NCBI GenBank assembly: GCA_900549325.1
Contig: UROI01000001.1
Span: forward strand, 1-64,000
Direction of reading: 5' to 3'
DNA length: 64,000 bases
Source of the DNA: an uncultured Mycoplasmatota bacterium
GTDB taxonomy: Bacteria; Bacillota_I; Bacilli_A; RF39; UBA660
Shown: piece by piece, positions 17,516 through 26,591 of the stretch
Numbering within the stretch: the stretch's first letter is position 1
Layout of the letters: the number at the start of each line of letters is the position of its first letter
Made by a program: the position numbers and the translations under genes
Notes under the pieces: model-generated
What the model was told of the DNA's origin: nothing
The model's database searches: none
The model's input: only the letters and a program-made list of their open reading frames with translations

Positions 17516-20095
17516 ATGAAAAAAATAGTACTCGTAGATGGTAATAATCTTTTATTTAGAAGTTATTATGCTACTGCTTATACAGGTAATATAATGAGAA
17601 ATAAAGAAGGATTTCCTACTAATGGAGTATATGGCTTTGTTAATATGATTAATAAAATTATTTCTGAAGAAAAACCTGAATATATGATGGTGGCTTTTGA
17701 TATAGGTAAAACTTTTAGACATGAAAAATATGAAAGATATAAAGATGGAAGAAGAGAAACTCCTGATGATTTAAAAGTACAGTTTCCTGTAGCTAAGAAG
17801 ATACTTACTGCGATGGGAATTAAGTATCTAGAATGTGCCGGCTACGAGGCTGACGATATTATAGGTACTATATCTTTGTGGTGTGAGAAAGATCCTGAAT
17901 ATGAAGCATTAATAGTAAGTAGTGATAAAGATCTCCTACAACTAATTAGTGATGAAACAGTAGTTAAACTACTTAAAACTAAAGACTATATTTGGATGGA
18001 TAAAAAGACATTTAATGATACTTATGGATTTGATCCTATTCATATGATAGATTTAAAAGCCTTAATGGGAGATGCTTCTGATAATATACCTGGTGTTAAA
18101 GGTATTGGTGAAAAGGGAGCTATTAAACTAGTTAGTGAATATAAAACTATAGATAATATATATGAAAATATAGATAAAATTAAAGGGGCTACACAAATTA
18201 AACTTATTGATGGCAAGGAAGATGCATATTACAGTAAAGACTTAGTTACTATATACAGAGAAGTTCCTTTAAATGTTACTTTTGATGATTTATTATATAA
18301 GGGTGAGAATGCTGATGAATTAATAGATATTTATAATGATTTAGGTTTTTATTCTCTTCTTAGAAAGATTAATACTAGTGATGTAAAAAAAGAAGAAGAT
18401 AGAAAAGAAGAATTTAAAATTATATCTGATATTAATGATGTTAAGATTAGTGAAGATACCTCTATATACTTAGATACTACTATTGGTAATTATCATGATG
18501 CTGAAATACTTGGTATTGCTTTATATAATAGTTCTTTATCCTGCTATATACCTTATGATATATTTAAGGATAATACTAATATTTTAGATACTAATTATAA
18601 TCTAGCTACTTATGATTATAAAAAATTAATTGTGATATTTAATAAATATGGTATTAAAGTACCTAATATTAATTTTGATACTATGATTAGTGCTTATTTA
18701 CTTAATTATGAAACTAAAGATGATATCTGCTACTTAGCAAATAAATTAGAAGTAGAAATTCCTAGTTATGATAAAAAAGAAGTTGTTACTAGTGAAGAGG
18801 CTATAAGAAGAGCTATTCTTAAGGCTAAGTTTATATATAATACTAAAGATAAATTATATAAAGATATGAAGAGGGAAGATAATATTTATTTATTTGAAAG
18901 TATTGAAATGCCTCTTGCTAAAGTTCTTGCTAACATGGAAATTGAAGGTATTAGAGTAGATAAAAAAGTTCTTGAAGAGATGGGTACTGAAATTAAAATT
19001 AAATTGGAAATTCTAACTAGAGATATTTATAACTATGCTGGTGAAGAGTTTAATATTAATTCTCCTAAACAACTAGGTGAAATACTTTTTGATAAGTTAA
19101 AACTACCTGGAGCTAAGAAAAATAAGAATGGATATGCTACTGATATTGATGTACTTAAGAAACTTACGGAATATCCTATAATTAATAAAATATTGGAATA
19201 TAGAGCTCTTGCTAAATTATATTCTACTTATATAGATGGTATTATTTCTACTATTAGAGAAGATGGTAAAATTCATACTATCTATACACAAACTCTTACT
19301 AGAACAGGAAGATTATCTTCAATTGAACCTAATTTACAGAATATTCCTATGAGAAGTGAGTATGGAAGATTAATTAGAAAGGCTTTTATACCGGAAGATA
19401 ATAGTGTTATACTATCCTCTGACTACTCACAAATTGAACTTAGGGTATTTGCTCATTTATCTGGGGTTAATGATTTGATTAATGCTTTTAAAGAAGGTGT
19501 TGATATTCATACTAAAACCGCTATGGATATATTTAAAGTACCTATGGAAGGTGTTACAAAGAATATGCGTAGACAAGCTAAGGCTGTTAACTTTGGTATT
19601 TTATATGGTATTAGTAGTTATGGACTAGCTGAAGACATTGGCATTCCTGTTAAAGAAGCCAAAGAGTTTATTAATAAATATTTTGAAACTTATCCTGGAG
19701 TTAAAGATTATATGGATAAAGAAATAGATGAGGCTAAGAGAAATGGTTATGTTAAAACTATTATGAATAGAAAGAGAGTTATTGAGGAACTTAAAAGTTC
19801 TAACTATATGGTAAGAAGTATGGGTGAGAGAATGGCTCTTAATACTCCAGTTCAAGGAAGTGCCTCTGATATTTTAAAGAAGGCTATGGTAGAAATTAAT
19901 AATATATTTGAAAAAGAAAATATCAAGAGTAAAATGTTACTTCAAGTACACGATGAACTTATATTTAATGTGTATAATGATGAAATAGATAAAGTTAAAG
20001 ATATTGTGTATAATACAATGACTAAGGTATTTGAGCTTAAAGTACCATTAGATGTAGATATTGAATTGGGAAATAATTGGTATGAAGCAAAATAA
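17516..20095 (+). CDS. polA: DNA polymerase I
   Basis: 859 aa repair and Okazaki-maturation polymerase. N-terminal 5' nuclease (KIVLVDGNNLLFRSYYAT; AGYEADDIIGT; DASDNIPGVKGIG). The middle domain is a degenerate 3'-5' exonuclease: the first acidic pair is LDTT instead of D-x-E, so proofreading is probably absent. Polymerase motifs: A SSDYSQIELRVFAHLS, B RRQAKAVNFGILYGIS, C LQVHDELIF. mutM follows after about 60 bp, as in Bacillus. Confidence 0.97.
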   Translation: MKKIVLVDGNNLLFRSYYATAYTGNIMRNKEGFPTNGVYGFVNMINKIISEEKPEYMMVAFDIGKTFRHEKYERYKDGRRETPDDLKVQFPVAKKILTAMGIKYLECAGYEADDIIGTISLWCEKDPEYEALIVSSDKDLLQLISDETVVKLLKTKDYIWMDKKTFNDTYGFDPIHMIDLKALMGDASDNIPGVKGIGEKGAIKLVSEYKTIDNIYENIDKIKGATQIKLIDGKEDAYYSKDLVTIYREVPLNVTFDDLLYKGENADELIDIYNDLGFYSLLRKINTSDVKKEEDRKEEFKIISDINDVKISEDTSIYLDTTIGNYHDAEILGIALYNSSLSCYIPYDIFKDNTNILDTNYNLATYDYKKLIVIFNKYGIKVPNINFDTMISAYLLNYETKDDICYLANKLEVEIPSYDKKEVVTSEEAIRRAILKAKFIYNTKDKLYKDMKREDNIYLFESIEMPLAKVLANMEIEGIRVDKKVLEEMGTEIKIKLEILTRDIYNYAGEEFNINSPKQLGEILFDKLKLPGAKKNKNGYATDIDVLKKLTEYPIINKILEYRALAKLYSTYIDGIISTIREDGKIHTIYTQTLTRTGRLSSIEPNLQNIPMRSEYGRLIRKAFIPEDNSVILSSDYSQIELRVFAHLSGVNDLINAFKEGVDIHTKTAMDIFKVPMEGVTKNMRRQAKAVNFGILYGISSYGLAEDIGIPVKEAKEFINKYFETYPGVKDYMDKEIDEAKRNGYVKTIMNRKRVIEELKSSNYMVRSMGERMALNTPVQGSASDILKKAMVEINNIFEKENIKSKMLLQVHDELIFNVYNDEIDKVKDIVYNTMTKVFELKVPLDVDIELGNNWYEAK

Positions 20096-20103
20096 GTAAA
20101 ATT

Positions 20104-20117
20104 ATTTCCCGGGAAAT
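20104..20117. promoter_or_regulatory. Noc-type binding site
   Basis: ATTTCCCGGGAAAT between polA and mutM, inside a 24-bp palindrome (20099-20122). A repeated half-site GGGAAATAATTT follows at once. Confidence 0.72.
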
Positions 20118-20156
20118 AATTTGGGAAATAATTTAGTAGTGAGGTGATAAAAAATT

Positions 20157-20978
20157 ATGCCAGAATTACCTGAAGTAGAAACTGTTAAAGAATCTTTAAA
20201 ATTAAGATTAAATAATAAAAAAATAATTAGAGCTAGAGTTTTATGGGATAATATTATTGCTTATCCTAGTAAAGATGAATTTATTAAAGAAATTGCTAAT
20301 CAAACTATTAATGATGTTAAAAGAAGAGGAAAATTTTTAATGTTTGATTTAGATGATTATTTTCTTCTTTCTCATTTAAGAATGGAAGGCAAATATTTCT
20401 TTAAAAAGAGCAGCGATAGTATAGATAAACATGAACATGTTATATTTGAACTAGATGATAATACTGAACTCAGATATAGAGATACTAGAAAATTTGGTAA
20501 AATGTATCTTATTAAAAAAGAAGATATTGATAAGATTGGACCTTTAGTAGAACTTGGTCTTGAACCTTGGGATGATAAACTTACAAGTCTCTATTTACTT
20601 GATAAGTATAAAAATAAAAGACTACCTATTAAAACCGTACTCTTAGACCAAAGTATAATAGTTGGTATTGGAAATATATATGCTGATGAGATATTATTCT
20701 TATGTAAGATTAATCCATTAAAAAAATGTAATTTAATTACTGAAGAGGAAGCTAATAATATAATTAAATATACAAGAAGTGTTCTTGAAGAAGCTATTAA
20801 GATGGGCGGAACCACAATTAGAACTTATAGTTCTGTAGATGGAGTACACGGATTATTTCAAAAAGAACTTTTAGTACATGGTAAAGATAAAAGTACTTGT
20901 CCTGAGTGTAATACCAAAATAGAAAAAATTAGAGTAGGTGGAAGAGGTACTTATTATTGTCCTAACTGTCAGAAATAA
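20157..20978 (+). CDS. mutM: formamidopyrimidine-DNA glycosylase
   Basis: 273 aa base-excision glycosylase/lyase for 8-oxoguanine. The N terminus PELPEVETV carries the catalytic Pro2 and Glu3. A helix-two-turn-helix region (QSIIVGIGNIYADEILF) and a C-terminal zinc finger (CPECNTKIEKIRVGGRGTYYCPNC) are complete. The ATG at 20157 follows GTGAGGTG and is fixed by the required Met-Pro-Glu start. It is the second gene after polA, with a Noc-type palindrome in the gap. Confidence 0.96.
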   Translation: MPELPEVETVKESLKLRLNNKKIIRARVLWDNIIAYPSKDEFIKEIANQTINDVKRRGKFLMFDLDDYFLLSHLRMEGKYFFKKSSDSIDKHEHVIFELDDNTELRYRDTRKFGKMYLIKKEDIDKIGPLVELGLEPWDDKLTSLYLLDKYKNKRLPIKTVLLDQSIIVGIGNIYADEILFLCKINPLKKCNLITEEEANNIIKYTRSVLEEAIKMGGTTIRTYSSVDGVHGLFQKELLVHGKDKSTCPECNTKIEKIRVGGRGTYYCPNCQK

Positions 20979-21006
20979 CTTATTTACAATAATTTTACAT
21001 TTAATT

Positions 21007-21037
21007 TGTAACCTATTTGGTTACATTTTTCTTTTTT
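21007..21037 (+). terminator. polA-mutM terminator
   Basis: 7-bp perfect stem TGTAACC/GGTTACA (21007-21013 with 21019-21025) and a T-run. Confidence 0.8.
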
Positions 21038-21085
21038 TATTGACTTTACTATTATATATATGTTACCTTATGTTTGGTGAAGATT

Positions 21086-21493
21086 ATGAATGATGAAATG
21101 TTTAGATTAGCACTTATTGATATTACTAATGCAGATTTACTTAATGATTTTGTTAATGGTATCTTTGGATATGATTTTGATTTAAGAAATGAAGAATATG
21201 TCTATATTCAATATAAAATTGTAGACAATAATGTCATTCTTAATATTTATGATAATAAGAATAGCAATAGATTTAAGGCTTATATATTTACTTTAAATGA
21301 TATTGATAGTGATGGAACTTCTAGATATATTAATGTTAAAAAAGAATATGATAAATATAAAAATGGTAATAAAGATAAACTTTGTTTATTATCAAGTCTA
21401 TTATTTACTAAAGATAATAATGAAAAAATAGAGATTATTAATTCTCTATTTAGTGGTAAAATTAAAGATATATTTAGTCATTATTTTCTTTAA
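21086..21493 (+). CDS. hypothetical protein
   Basis: 135 aa, acidic and Asn/Asp/Tyr-rich, with no signal, membrane segment or motif I recognise (MNDEMFRLALIDITNADLLN start). ATG 21086 follows GGTGA. It is convergent with tmcAL; the two 3' ends overlap by 20 bp, so bidirectional readthrough control is likely. Function unknown. Confidence 0.55.
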   Translation: MNDEMFRLALIDITNADLLNDFVNGIFGYDFDLRNEEYVYIQYKIVDNNVILNIYDNKNSNRFKAYIFTLNDIDSDGTSRYINVKKEYDKYKNGNKDKLCLLSSLLFTKDNNEKIEIINSLFSGKIKDIFSHYFL

Positions 21494-22616
21494 TTATTGG
21501 TTTTATTTGATACTCTTTTTTGATAAGACTAGAGGAAGTAAATAATGAATATATCTTAGTAACTCTATATTCTATATCTAATACTTTAGATATATTTTTT
21601 TTATATCCTGTTATTATAGGAATAGTTATATTCTTTTTTATTTTACTTAGGTATTCTTGTCCTTTGGTAGTGAAACCTAATTCTCTAATATAATCTATAT
21701 CTATATTTGATGCTTCTTCTTTAGTAAAACTAGTTAATATATGTAGTAACATTCTAGATATTTTGTTATATGTATATCGTTTAGTTTTTATATTTTGTAT
21801 TAATTCTTCATAAGTAGTCGATTTAGTAATATTATCTATTATTCTTCCCTCAATACCTTCATCTACTGTCTGATATTTATTTATATTAATATCTTCAGAT
21901 AATACTTTATATTTTAATATATCTAAATAATTATTCATACTTACTTTGTATAAAAGTTTTTTATCAAATGGTATTAAATTATCAATATTTTGATTATTTG
22001 CAGACATTTCTCTTATATTACTAGCGGAACTAATATTATTCTTTATTTCACTTCCATGATATGAAGTTGTTCTTTTGATATTAGTACATTTTATATTATA
22101 TTTATTTAATTTTATTTGTTTTATATATGATAGTGCAAGTAAATCATTTGGAGTATCTACTTTTACATTTGTTATATCTTCGAGAGCTTTATTAGTACTA
22201 GTAGCATAATTTAAACCTTTATTTAAGTAATATTTTACTTTTTCTTGATATTCTTTATTATTTATTTGAATATCTGCGAGTAACTCTAAGTCCTCAATGG
22301 TATCTCTTTCAGTTCCGAATACTAGAGTGTCTATACCTAGATAATTTAGTATCTTTACGGCTCCTTCTGCAAAAATATCAGAAGCCTGCGTAGAATAAAC
22401 AAAAGGCAGTTCTATTACTAGGTCGATACCATTATCTAATGCTATTTTAGTTTTATCCCATTTATTTAATAACGAAATATTTCCCCTTTGAGTAAATGAA
22501 GAAGATACCACTGATATTATTGTGCTATCTGGATATCTTTTTTTTATTTCTTTTATTTGATATAAATGACCATTGTGAAATGGATTATATTCTGCGATTA
22601 TACCAATTTTATACAT
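21474..22616 (-). CDS. tmcAL: tRNA(Met) cytidine acetate ligase
   Basis: 380 aa. The N terminus MYKIGIIAEYNPFHNGHLYQI carries the HxGH nucleotidyltransferase motif of TmcAL (YlbM), which uses acetate and ATP to make N4-acetylcytidine in the elongator tRNA-Met wobble position. Further family marks are SSSFTQRGNISLLNKWDKTKIAL and DLVIELPFVYSTQASDIFAEGAV. The start at 22616 is preceded by GGTGAT on the minus strand. Monocistronic and convergent with the hypothetical gene. Confidence 0.9.
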   Translation of the reverse strand: MYKIGIIAEYNPFHNGHLYQIKEIKKRYPDSTIISVVSSSFTQRGNISLLNKWDKTKIALDNGIDLVIELPFVYSTQASDIFAEGAVKILNYLGIDTLVFGTERDTIEDLELLADIQINNKEYQEKVKYYLNKGLNYATSTNKALEDITNVKVDTPNDLLALSYIKQIKLNKYNIKCTNIKRTTSYHGSEIKNNISSASNIREMSANNQNIDNLIPFDKKLLYKVSMNNYLDILKYKVLSEDININKYQTVDEGIEGRIIDNITKSTTYEELIQNIKTKRYTYNKISRMLLHILTSFTKEEASNIDIDYIRELGFTTKGQEYLSKIKKNITIPIITGYKKNISKVLDIEYRVTKIYSLFTSSSLIKKEYQIKPIIKENND

Positions 22617-22668
22617 AATTATCACCGGTTATATAATAACATATTTGAATAAATAATGCAAAGAAAAT

Positions 22669-22682
22669 ATTTCCCGGGAAAT
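22669..22682. promoter_or_regulatory. Noc-type binding site
   Basis: ATTTCCCGGGAAAT in the divergent gap between tmcAL and the glycosyltransferase. Confidence 0.72.
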
Positions 22683-22725
22683 AATTTTAATTATGGTATG
22701 TAGATTGGCTTTTATATAATAGATT

Positions 22726-22784
22726 TTAAATTAAGACTTTATCAAAGGCTTAATTTAACACTACAAGACTACAGGCTTGGAGTG
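22726..22784 (+). repeat. two-hairpin element, copy 4
   Basis: A: 10-bp arms 22726-22735/22749-22758, loop of 13 nt (AC...GG). Second hairpin: 22759-22767/22776-22784, loop ACTACAGG, 9-bp arms with one A-G mismatch. No hairpin C is recognised after it. Confidence 0.8.
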
Positions 22785-22858
22785 AACAAAATAGATTTGC
22801 TTGTTTATTAATTTATTGTATGATATAATACACTTGTAATTTGAAGTGAGGTTGTTGT

Positions 22859-24373
22859 ATGTATTTAATGAATATTATAAGTTCAATAGGAGAACATTAC
22901 CTATCTTGGAGACATGTATATAATGTCATTGGTAGTGTTTTAACAATATTGACAGCTTATAAAGTTGTTTACTGGCTTATTGGTTTATTCTTTACTAGGA
23001 AGTTTAAACCTGCGAAGAAAAAACATAAATATGCTATTTTAATAGCAGCAAGAAATGAAAAGAATGTTATTGGTAATTTACTTGATAGTATAAATAAACA
23101 AGATTATCCAAGTGAACTTCTTACTACTTTTGTAGTTGCGGATAATTGTACTGATAATACTGCTGAAATTGCTAGAAAGCATGGAGCAGTCTGCTACGAA
23201 AGATTTGATAATGAACATAAAACTAAAGGTTTTGCTCTTCAGTATCTTCTAGAAAAAATTGGGGAAGACTATGGTAGAATGAGTTTTGAGGGATATTTTA
23301 TATTTGATGCTGATAATCTTTTAAAGAATGATTATATTAGTAAAATGAATGATGCTTTTGATTCTGGAGAAAAAATTATTACTTCTTATCGAAATACTAA
23401 AAACTTTGATGAAAACTGGATAGCATCTACATATGCAATACATTGGATTAGATCTATTAGATGTAATCATAGGGCTAGATCAGTACTTAGACTAGCTACG
23501 AATATACAAGGGACAGGATTTTTATTTACTAATGAAATTGTAAAAAATGGTTGGCATTATACTTCTCTTACTGAAGATAGAGCACTTACTGCGGATGCTG
23601 TTGCACAAGGATATAGAATATCTTATCAGGATGAGGCTATGTTCTATGATGAACAGCCTACTAGTTTAAAAGTAGCTTTAAGACAAAGAACTAGATGGTC
23701 TAAAGGACATTTACTTGCTTTTGTTGAATCTGGACCATATCTATTTATTAATATATTCTTTGGTAAATTATTCTTAAAAACTAGATGGCAAGAAAAAAAG
23801 AAGAAAAAAGAGAGGAAAACATTTAAAAGTGTTATGTTATCTATCATAGAATCTATTAGACATAGATTTGCTTCTTTTGATACTTTAATGCAACTTACAC
23901 CATTTTCAGTATTTAATCTTGCTAGATGGCTACTTGTTGTAGTTATTATGTATGGCTGCTACTGCTATAACATGGGAATTAATGGTAGTAATTTATTTAG
24001 TGGTAGTACTTATTTGGCAAAGATTCTTAGAAGTTTATTTGAAATTAAGATAGTAGTTAACCCTGGTATTAATGCTTTCTTTGTAGGAATGCTTATTTCT
24101 ATTTGGTTTAGACTTTTATATAGAATAGGTATGTATTTTCAAGATATGTGGATAGCAGTTTATGTATTTATTATTGAAAGAAAAAATATTAAAAAGATTC
24201 CTTTTATGAAGAAAGTACTATATACTTTGACTTGGCCTACATTTGATATAATTGGTAGATATAGTACTTATGCTGCTTTATTTATGAAAGTTACTTGGAA
24301 GCCTATTCCTCATGATAGTAAAGTTACTATTGATGATATTCATAATAATAAAGAAAAGAACTCTAATTCTTAA
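22859..24373 (+). CDS. membrane glycosyltransferase family 2
   Basis: 504 aa. An N-terminal membrane segment is followed by a GT-A domain: ILIAARNEKNVIGNLLDSIN, DNCTDNT, FDADN (DxD, near residue 148), TEDRALT and RQRTRW (QxxRW-type, near 276). Two or three membrane helices follow (near 360-440). This is the layout of processive polysaccharide synthases such as poly-GlcNAc or hyaluronan synthase. It is likely to make a surface polysaccharide; the product cannot be told from sequence. ATG 22859 or 22868 is possible. Confidence 0.8.
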   Translation: MYLMNIISSIGEHYLSWRHVYNVIGSVLTILTAYKVVYWLIGLFFTRKFKPAKKKHKYAILIAARNEKNVIGNLLDSINKQDYPSELLTTFVVADNCTDNTAEIARKHGAVCYERFDNEHKTKGFALQYLLEKIGEDYGRMSFEGYFIFDADNLLKNDYISKMNDAFDSGEKIITSYRNTKNFDENWIASTYAIHWIRSIRCNHRARSVLRLATNIQGTGFLFTNEIVKNGWHYTSLTEDRALTADAVAQGYRISYQDEAMFYDEQPTSLKVALRQRTRWSKGHLLAFVESGPYLFINIFFGKLFLKTRWQEKKKKKERKTFKSVMLSIIESIRHRFASFDTLMQLTPFSVFNLARWLLVVVIMYGCYCYNMGINGSNLFSGSTYLAKILRSLFEIKIVVNPGINAFFVGMLISIWFRLLYRIGMYFQDMWIAVYVFIIERKNIKKIPFMKKVLYTLTWPTFDIIGRYSTYAALFMKVTWKPIPHDSKVTIDDIHNNKEKNSNS

Positions 24374-24384
24374 GAACTAGAGTT
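24359..24384. terminator. bidirectional terminator
   Basis: Inverted repeat AACTCTA...TAGAGTT with a TTCTTAAGAA core, A-rich on one side and T-rich on the other, between two convergent genes. Confidence 0.7.
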
Positions 24385-24385
24385 T

Positions 24386-26365
24386 TTATATTGTTTTATT
24401 TTGTCTTTCTTTTATTTGTTTAAAATAATTATATTTTAATGTTAAATCATTTTTCTTTATTAGATAGTTTATATAGTAGTTTTTATCTTCGAGTAGTAAA
24501 CTATCTATTTCTTTACCTTTGGTTATTACACCACCATCTACATAGATGCTTCCATCATACCATGAATAATCACTAAAGAATACTGAACCATGATAGTTAT
24601 TATCTAAGGCATCGGTACCTATGTAATAATTTGAATTATAATCTATTCCATATAGGTTTAATATTGTAGGTAGTACATTCAACTGTGATGTTACTTCTTT
24701 TATTGTTTTCTTATCTTTATTGTTATGCCATATAAAGAATGGTGTATGATTAATTAAGTTATTATCTGTTTCTTTATATTTGTCTAAGATTGTTTGGTCT
24801 GATAATGTATATAGATAATGGTCTGTAAATACAACAATTGTTGTGTTATCTAGTAAATTTCTTTCTGTTAATTCATTTAATAATAATTCCATCATATAAT
24901 CTGTTTCTTTTGCTTGTCTCCTAGTGCAAGATTCTTCAGTCATTTCTGGATATACATAATCTTTTGGTAACTCCTCTAAGTTGTTCTCACTTAAGTAATC
25001 TAATGTTAATAACTTTCTACAATTACCTTTTTCTGTTGTGAACGGCATATGATTAGTATAAGTTATGATATAATTAACAAATTTTTCATTTTCAAACATC
25101 TTTTCTTTAAATGTTTCATTTAATATTAATTCTCTATCTAGTACATATGAATCATCTTTATATGTTCCTAAATCTACTAGTCCATAATAATTATCATATC
25201 CCCAGTTTTTATAGTTGGCTCCTCGGGAGTAGTATTCTCTGGTATTCATATGAAAGGCATTAACTGTGTAGCCTTCATTTTTGAATAGATGGGCTAATGA
25301 ATATGGAAATGTATTTTTATTAAAGGTATAAGCATTTTGTGTATATGATAGAGGAGTTATAAATCCTGTATTAACTGCAAACTCTGAGTTAAATGTAGAA
25401 CCTCCGCCATTATAATATGAATAATGATTAGTAAAGTTAATACTATTATTCATCATTTTATATAATGTAGGAGTATCTTCTTCAGTAATTAACCAGTTAT
25501 CTATACCTTCAAGCTGTACTATTATTAAGTTATTATCTTTATATTTTCCTGTGTATTTGTTTGTCTCTTTTGTCTCTTCTTTATTATATTCTTCCTCAAG
25601 AAATGTTAAGTCTTCTTCATTAGTTGTCTTCTTGGCTTTAATAAATGTTACATAGAAATTTCTTACTGTATATTCATATACTCCTGATACCATCATACTT
25701 TTATTGTTATCATTAAAACTCATATATATATTTCTAGGATTTCTCCAGGTACTCCAAGTAAGTTCTTCATTTGGAGTTCCTAATAGAAATGGTATTATAA
25801 AATGTAATATTAGAAATGCAAAAAATACTTTTATTACGCTCTTTAAATTTGTTTTCTTTCTATTTGGATAAAACTTTAATCCTAAAATAAATGAACCTAT
25901 TATTGGTACCATTAATATGTATACCCAAATATTACAATCTTTTATAGCATCTAGAAAATATTCAGAACCTTCTCCTGCAAGTAGGATTAGACTAAAATCA
26001 AAGAATGTTCCTGTCATGGAATAATATATATTATTTACTATGTATATTGCAAATGATAATATAAAGAAGATAATATATATTGTCTTTCCAATCTTTTTCT
26101 TATAGAATAAAGAGACTCCTAGTACAAAGAATATCCACAATAGAGTAAATAGTATTGGTACTAATTTTATAATTCCATAGAAATGAATTTTATATCCTAA
26201 TATTTTTGTAAATAAATCTATTAATATAAATGGTAATGCTAATATTAATATGTAATAGTATTTCTTTATTATATCTAATATCTTATGTAGTATCTTTTTT
26301 ATATCTATATTTTTCTTTTTTATTTTATTATTTTTACTTTTAATCTTTTTTACTTCTTTTGACAC
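24386..26365 (-). CDS. LTA synthase family sulfatase (membrane)
   Basis: 659 aa. About five N-terminal membrane helices (to near residue 200) precede an extracytoplasmic sulfatase fold: LIIVQLEGIDNWL, the nucleophile region GGGSTFNSEFAVNTGF (Thr), NTREYYSRGANYKNWGYDN, TYTNHMPF and VVFTDHYLY. This matches lipoteichoic acid synthase-like phosphoglycerol transferases. Substrate unknown, though it is probably a cell-surface glycerol-phosphate polymer. Transcribed alone, divergent from the HerA-like gene. Confidence 0.85.
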   Translation of the reverse strand: MSKEVKKIKSKNNKIKKKNIDIKKILHKILDIIKKYYYILILALPFILIDLFTKILGYKIHFYGIIKLVPILFTLLWIFFVLGVSLFYKKKIGKTIYIIFFILSFAIYIVNNIYYSMTGTFFDFSLILLAGEGSEYFLDAIKDCNIWVYILMVPIIGSFILGLKFYPNRKKTNLKSVIKVFFAFLILHFIIPFLLGTPNEELTWSTWRNPRNIYMSFNDNNKSMMVSGVYEYTVRNFYVTFIKAKKTTNEEDLTFLEEEYNKEETKETNKYTGKYKDNNLIIVQLEGIDNWLITEEDTPTLYKMMNNSINFTNHYSYYNGGGSTFNSEFAVNTGFITPLSYTQNAYTFNKNTFPYSLAHLFKNEGYTVNAFHMNTREYYSRGANYKNWGYDNYYGLVDLGTYKDDSYVLDRELILNETFKEKMFENEKFVNYIITYTNHMPFTTEKGNCRKLLTLDYLSENNLEELPKDYVYPEMTEESCTRRQAKETDYMMELLLNELTERNLLDNTTIVVFTDHYLYTLSDQTILDKYKETDNNLINHTPFFIWHNNKDKKTIKEVTSQLNVLPTILNLYGIDYNSNYYIGTDALDNNYHGSVFFSDYSWYDGSIYVDGGVITKGKEIDSLLLEDKNYYINYLIKKNDLTLKYNYFKQIKERQNKTI

Positions 26366-26433
26366 CTAAATCACCACTAATGAAATTATACTATAATATT
26401 GTTTTTTTGTAAATATTTTACAAGAAATGAAAA

Positions 26434-26508
26434 AATTACTAAGACTTTGGCTTAGTAATTCTTTTTGAAGACCTTAGGCTTCAAAAACAGCGAGCAATAA
26501 AATGCGAG
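26434..26508 (+). repeat. three-hairpin A-B-C element, copy 5
   Basis: A: 10-bp arms 26434-26443/26451-26460, loop ACTTTGG. B: 9-bp arms 26462-26470/26479-26487, loop ACCTTAGG. C: C-GA-GCA / TGC-GA-G (26491-26496/26503-26508), loop ATAAAA. The C stem pairs are changed (GCA/TGC instead of GAG/CTC) but the tandem G-A mismatch is kept. Confidence 0.8.
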
Positions 26509-26591
26509 ATGAAATAAATAAAAAACTATTTTCTTTTTGATATTTATTTGGTATAATTTAATTATAATAGAGATAGAAGGAAGGGCTAGTT

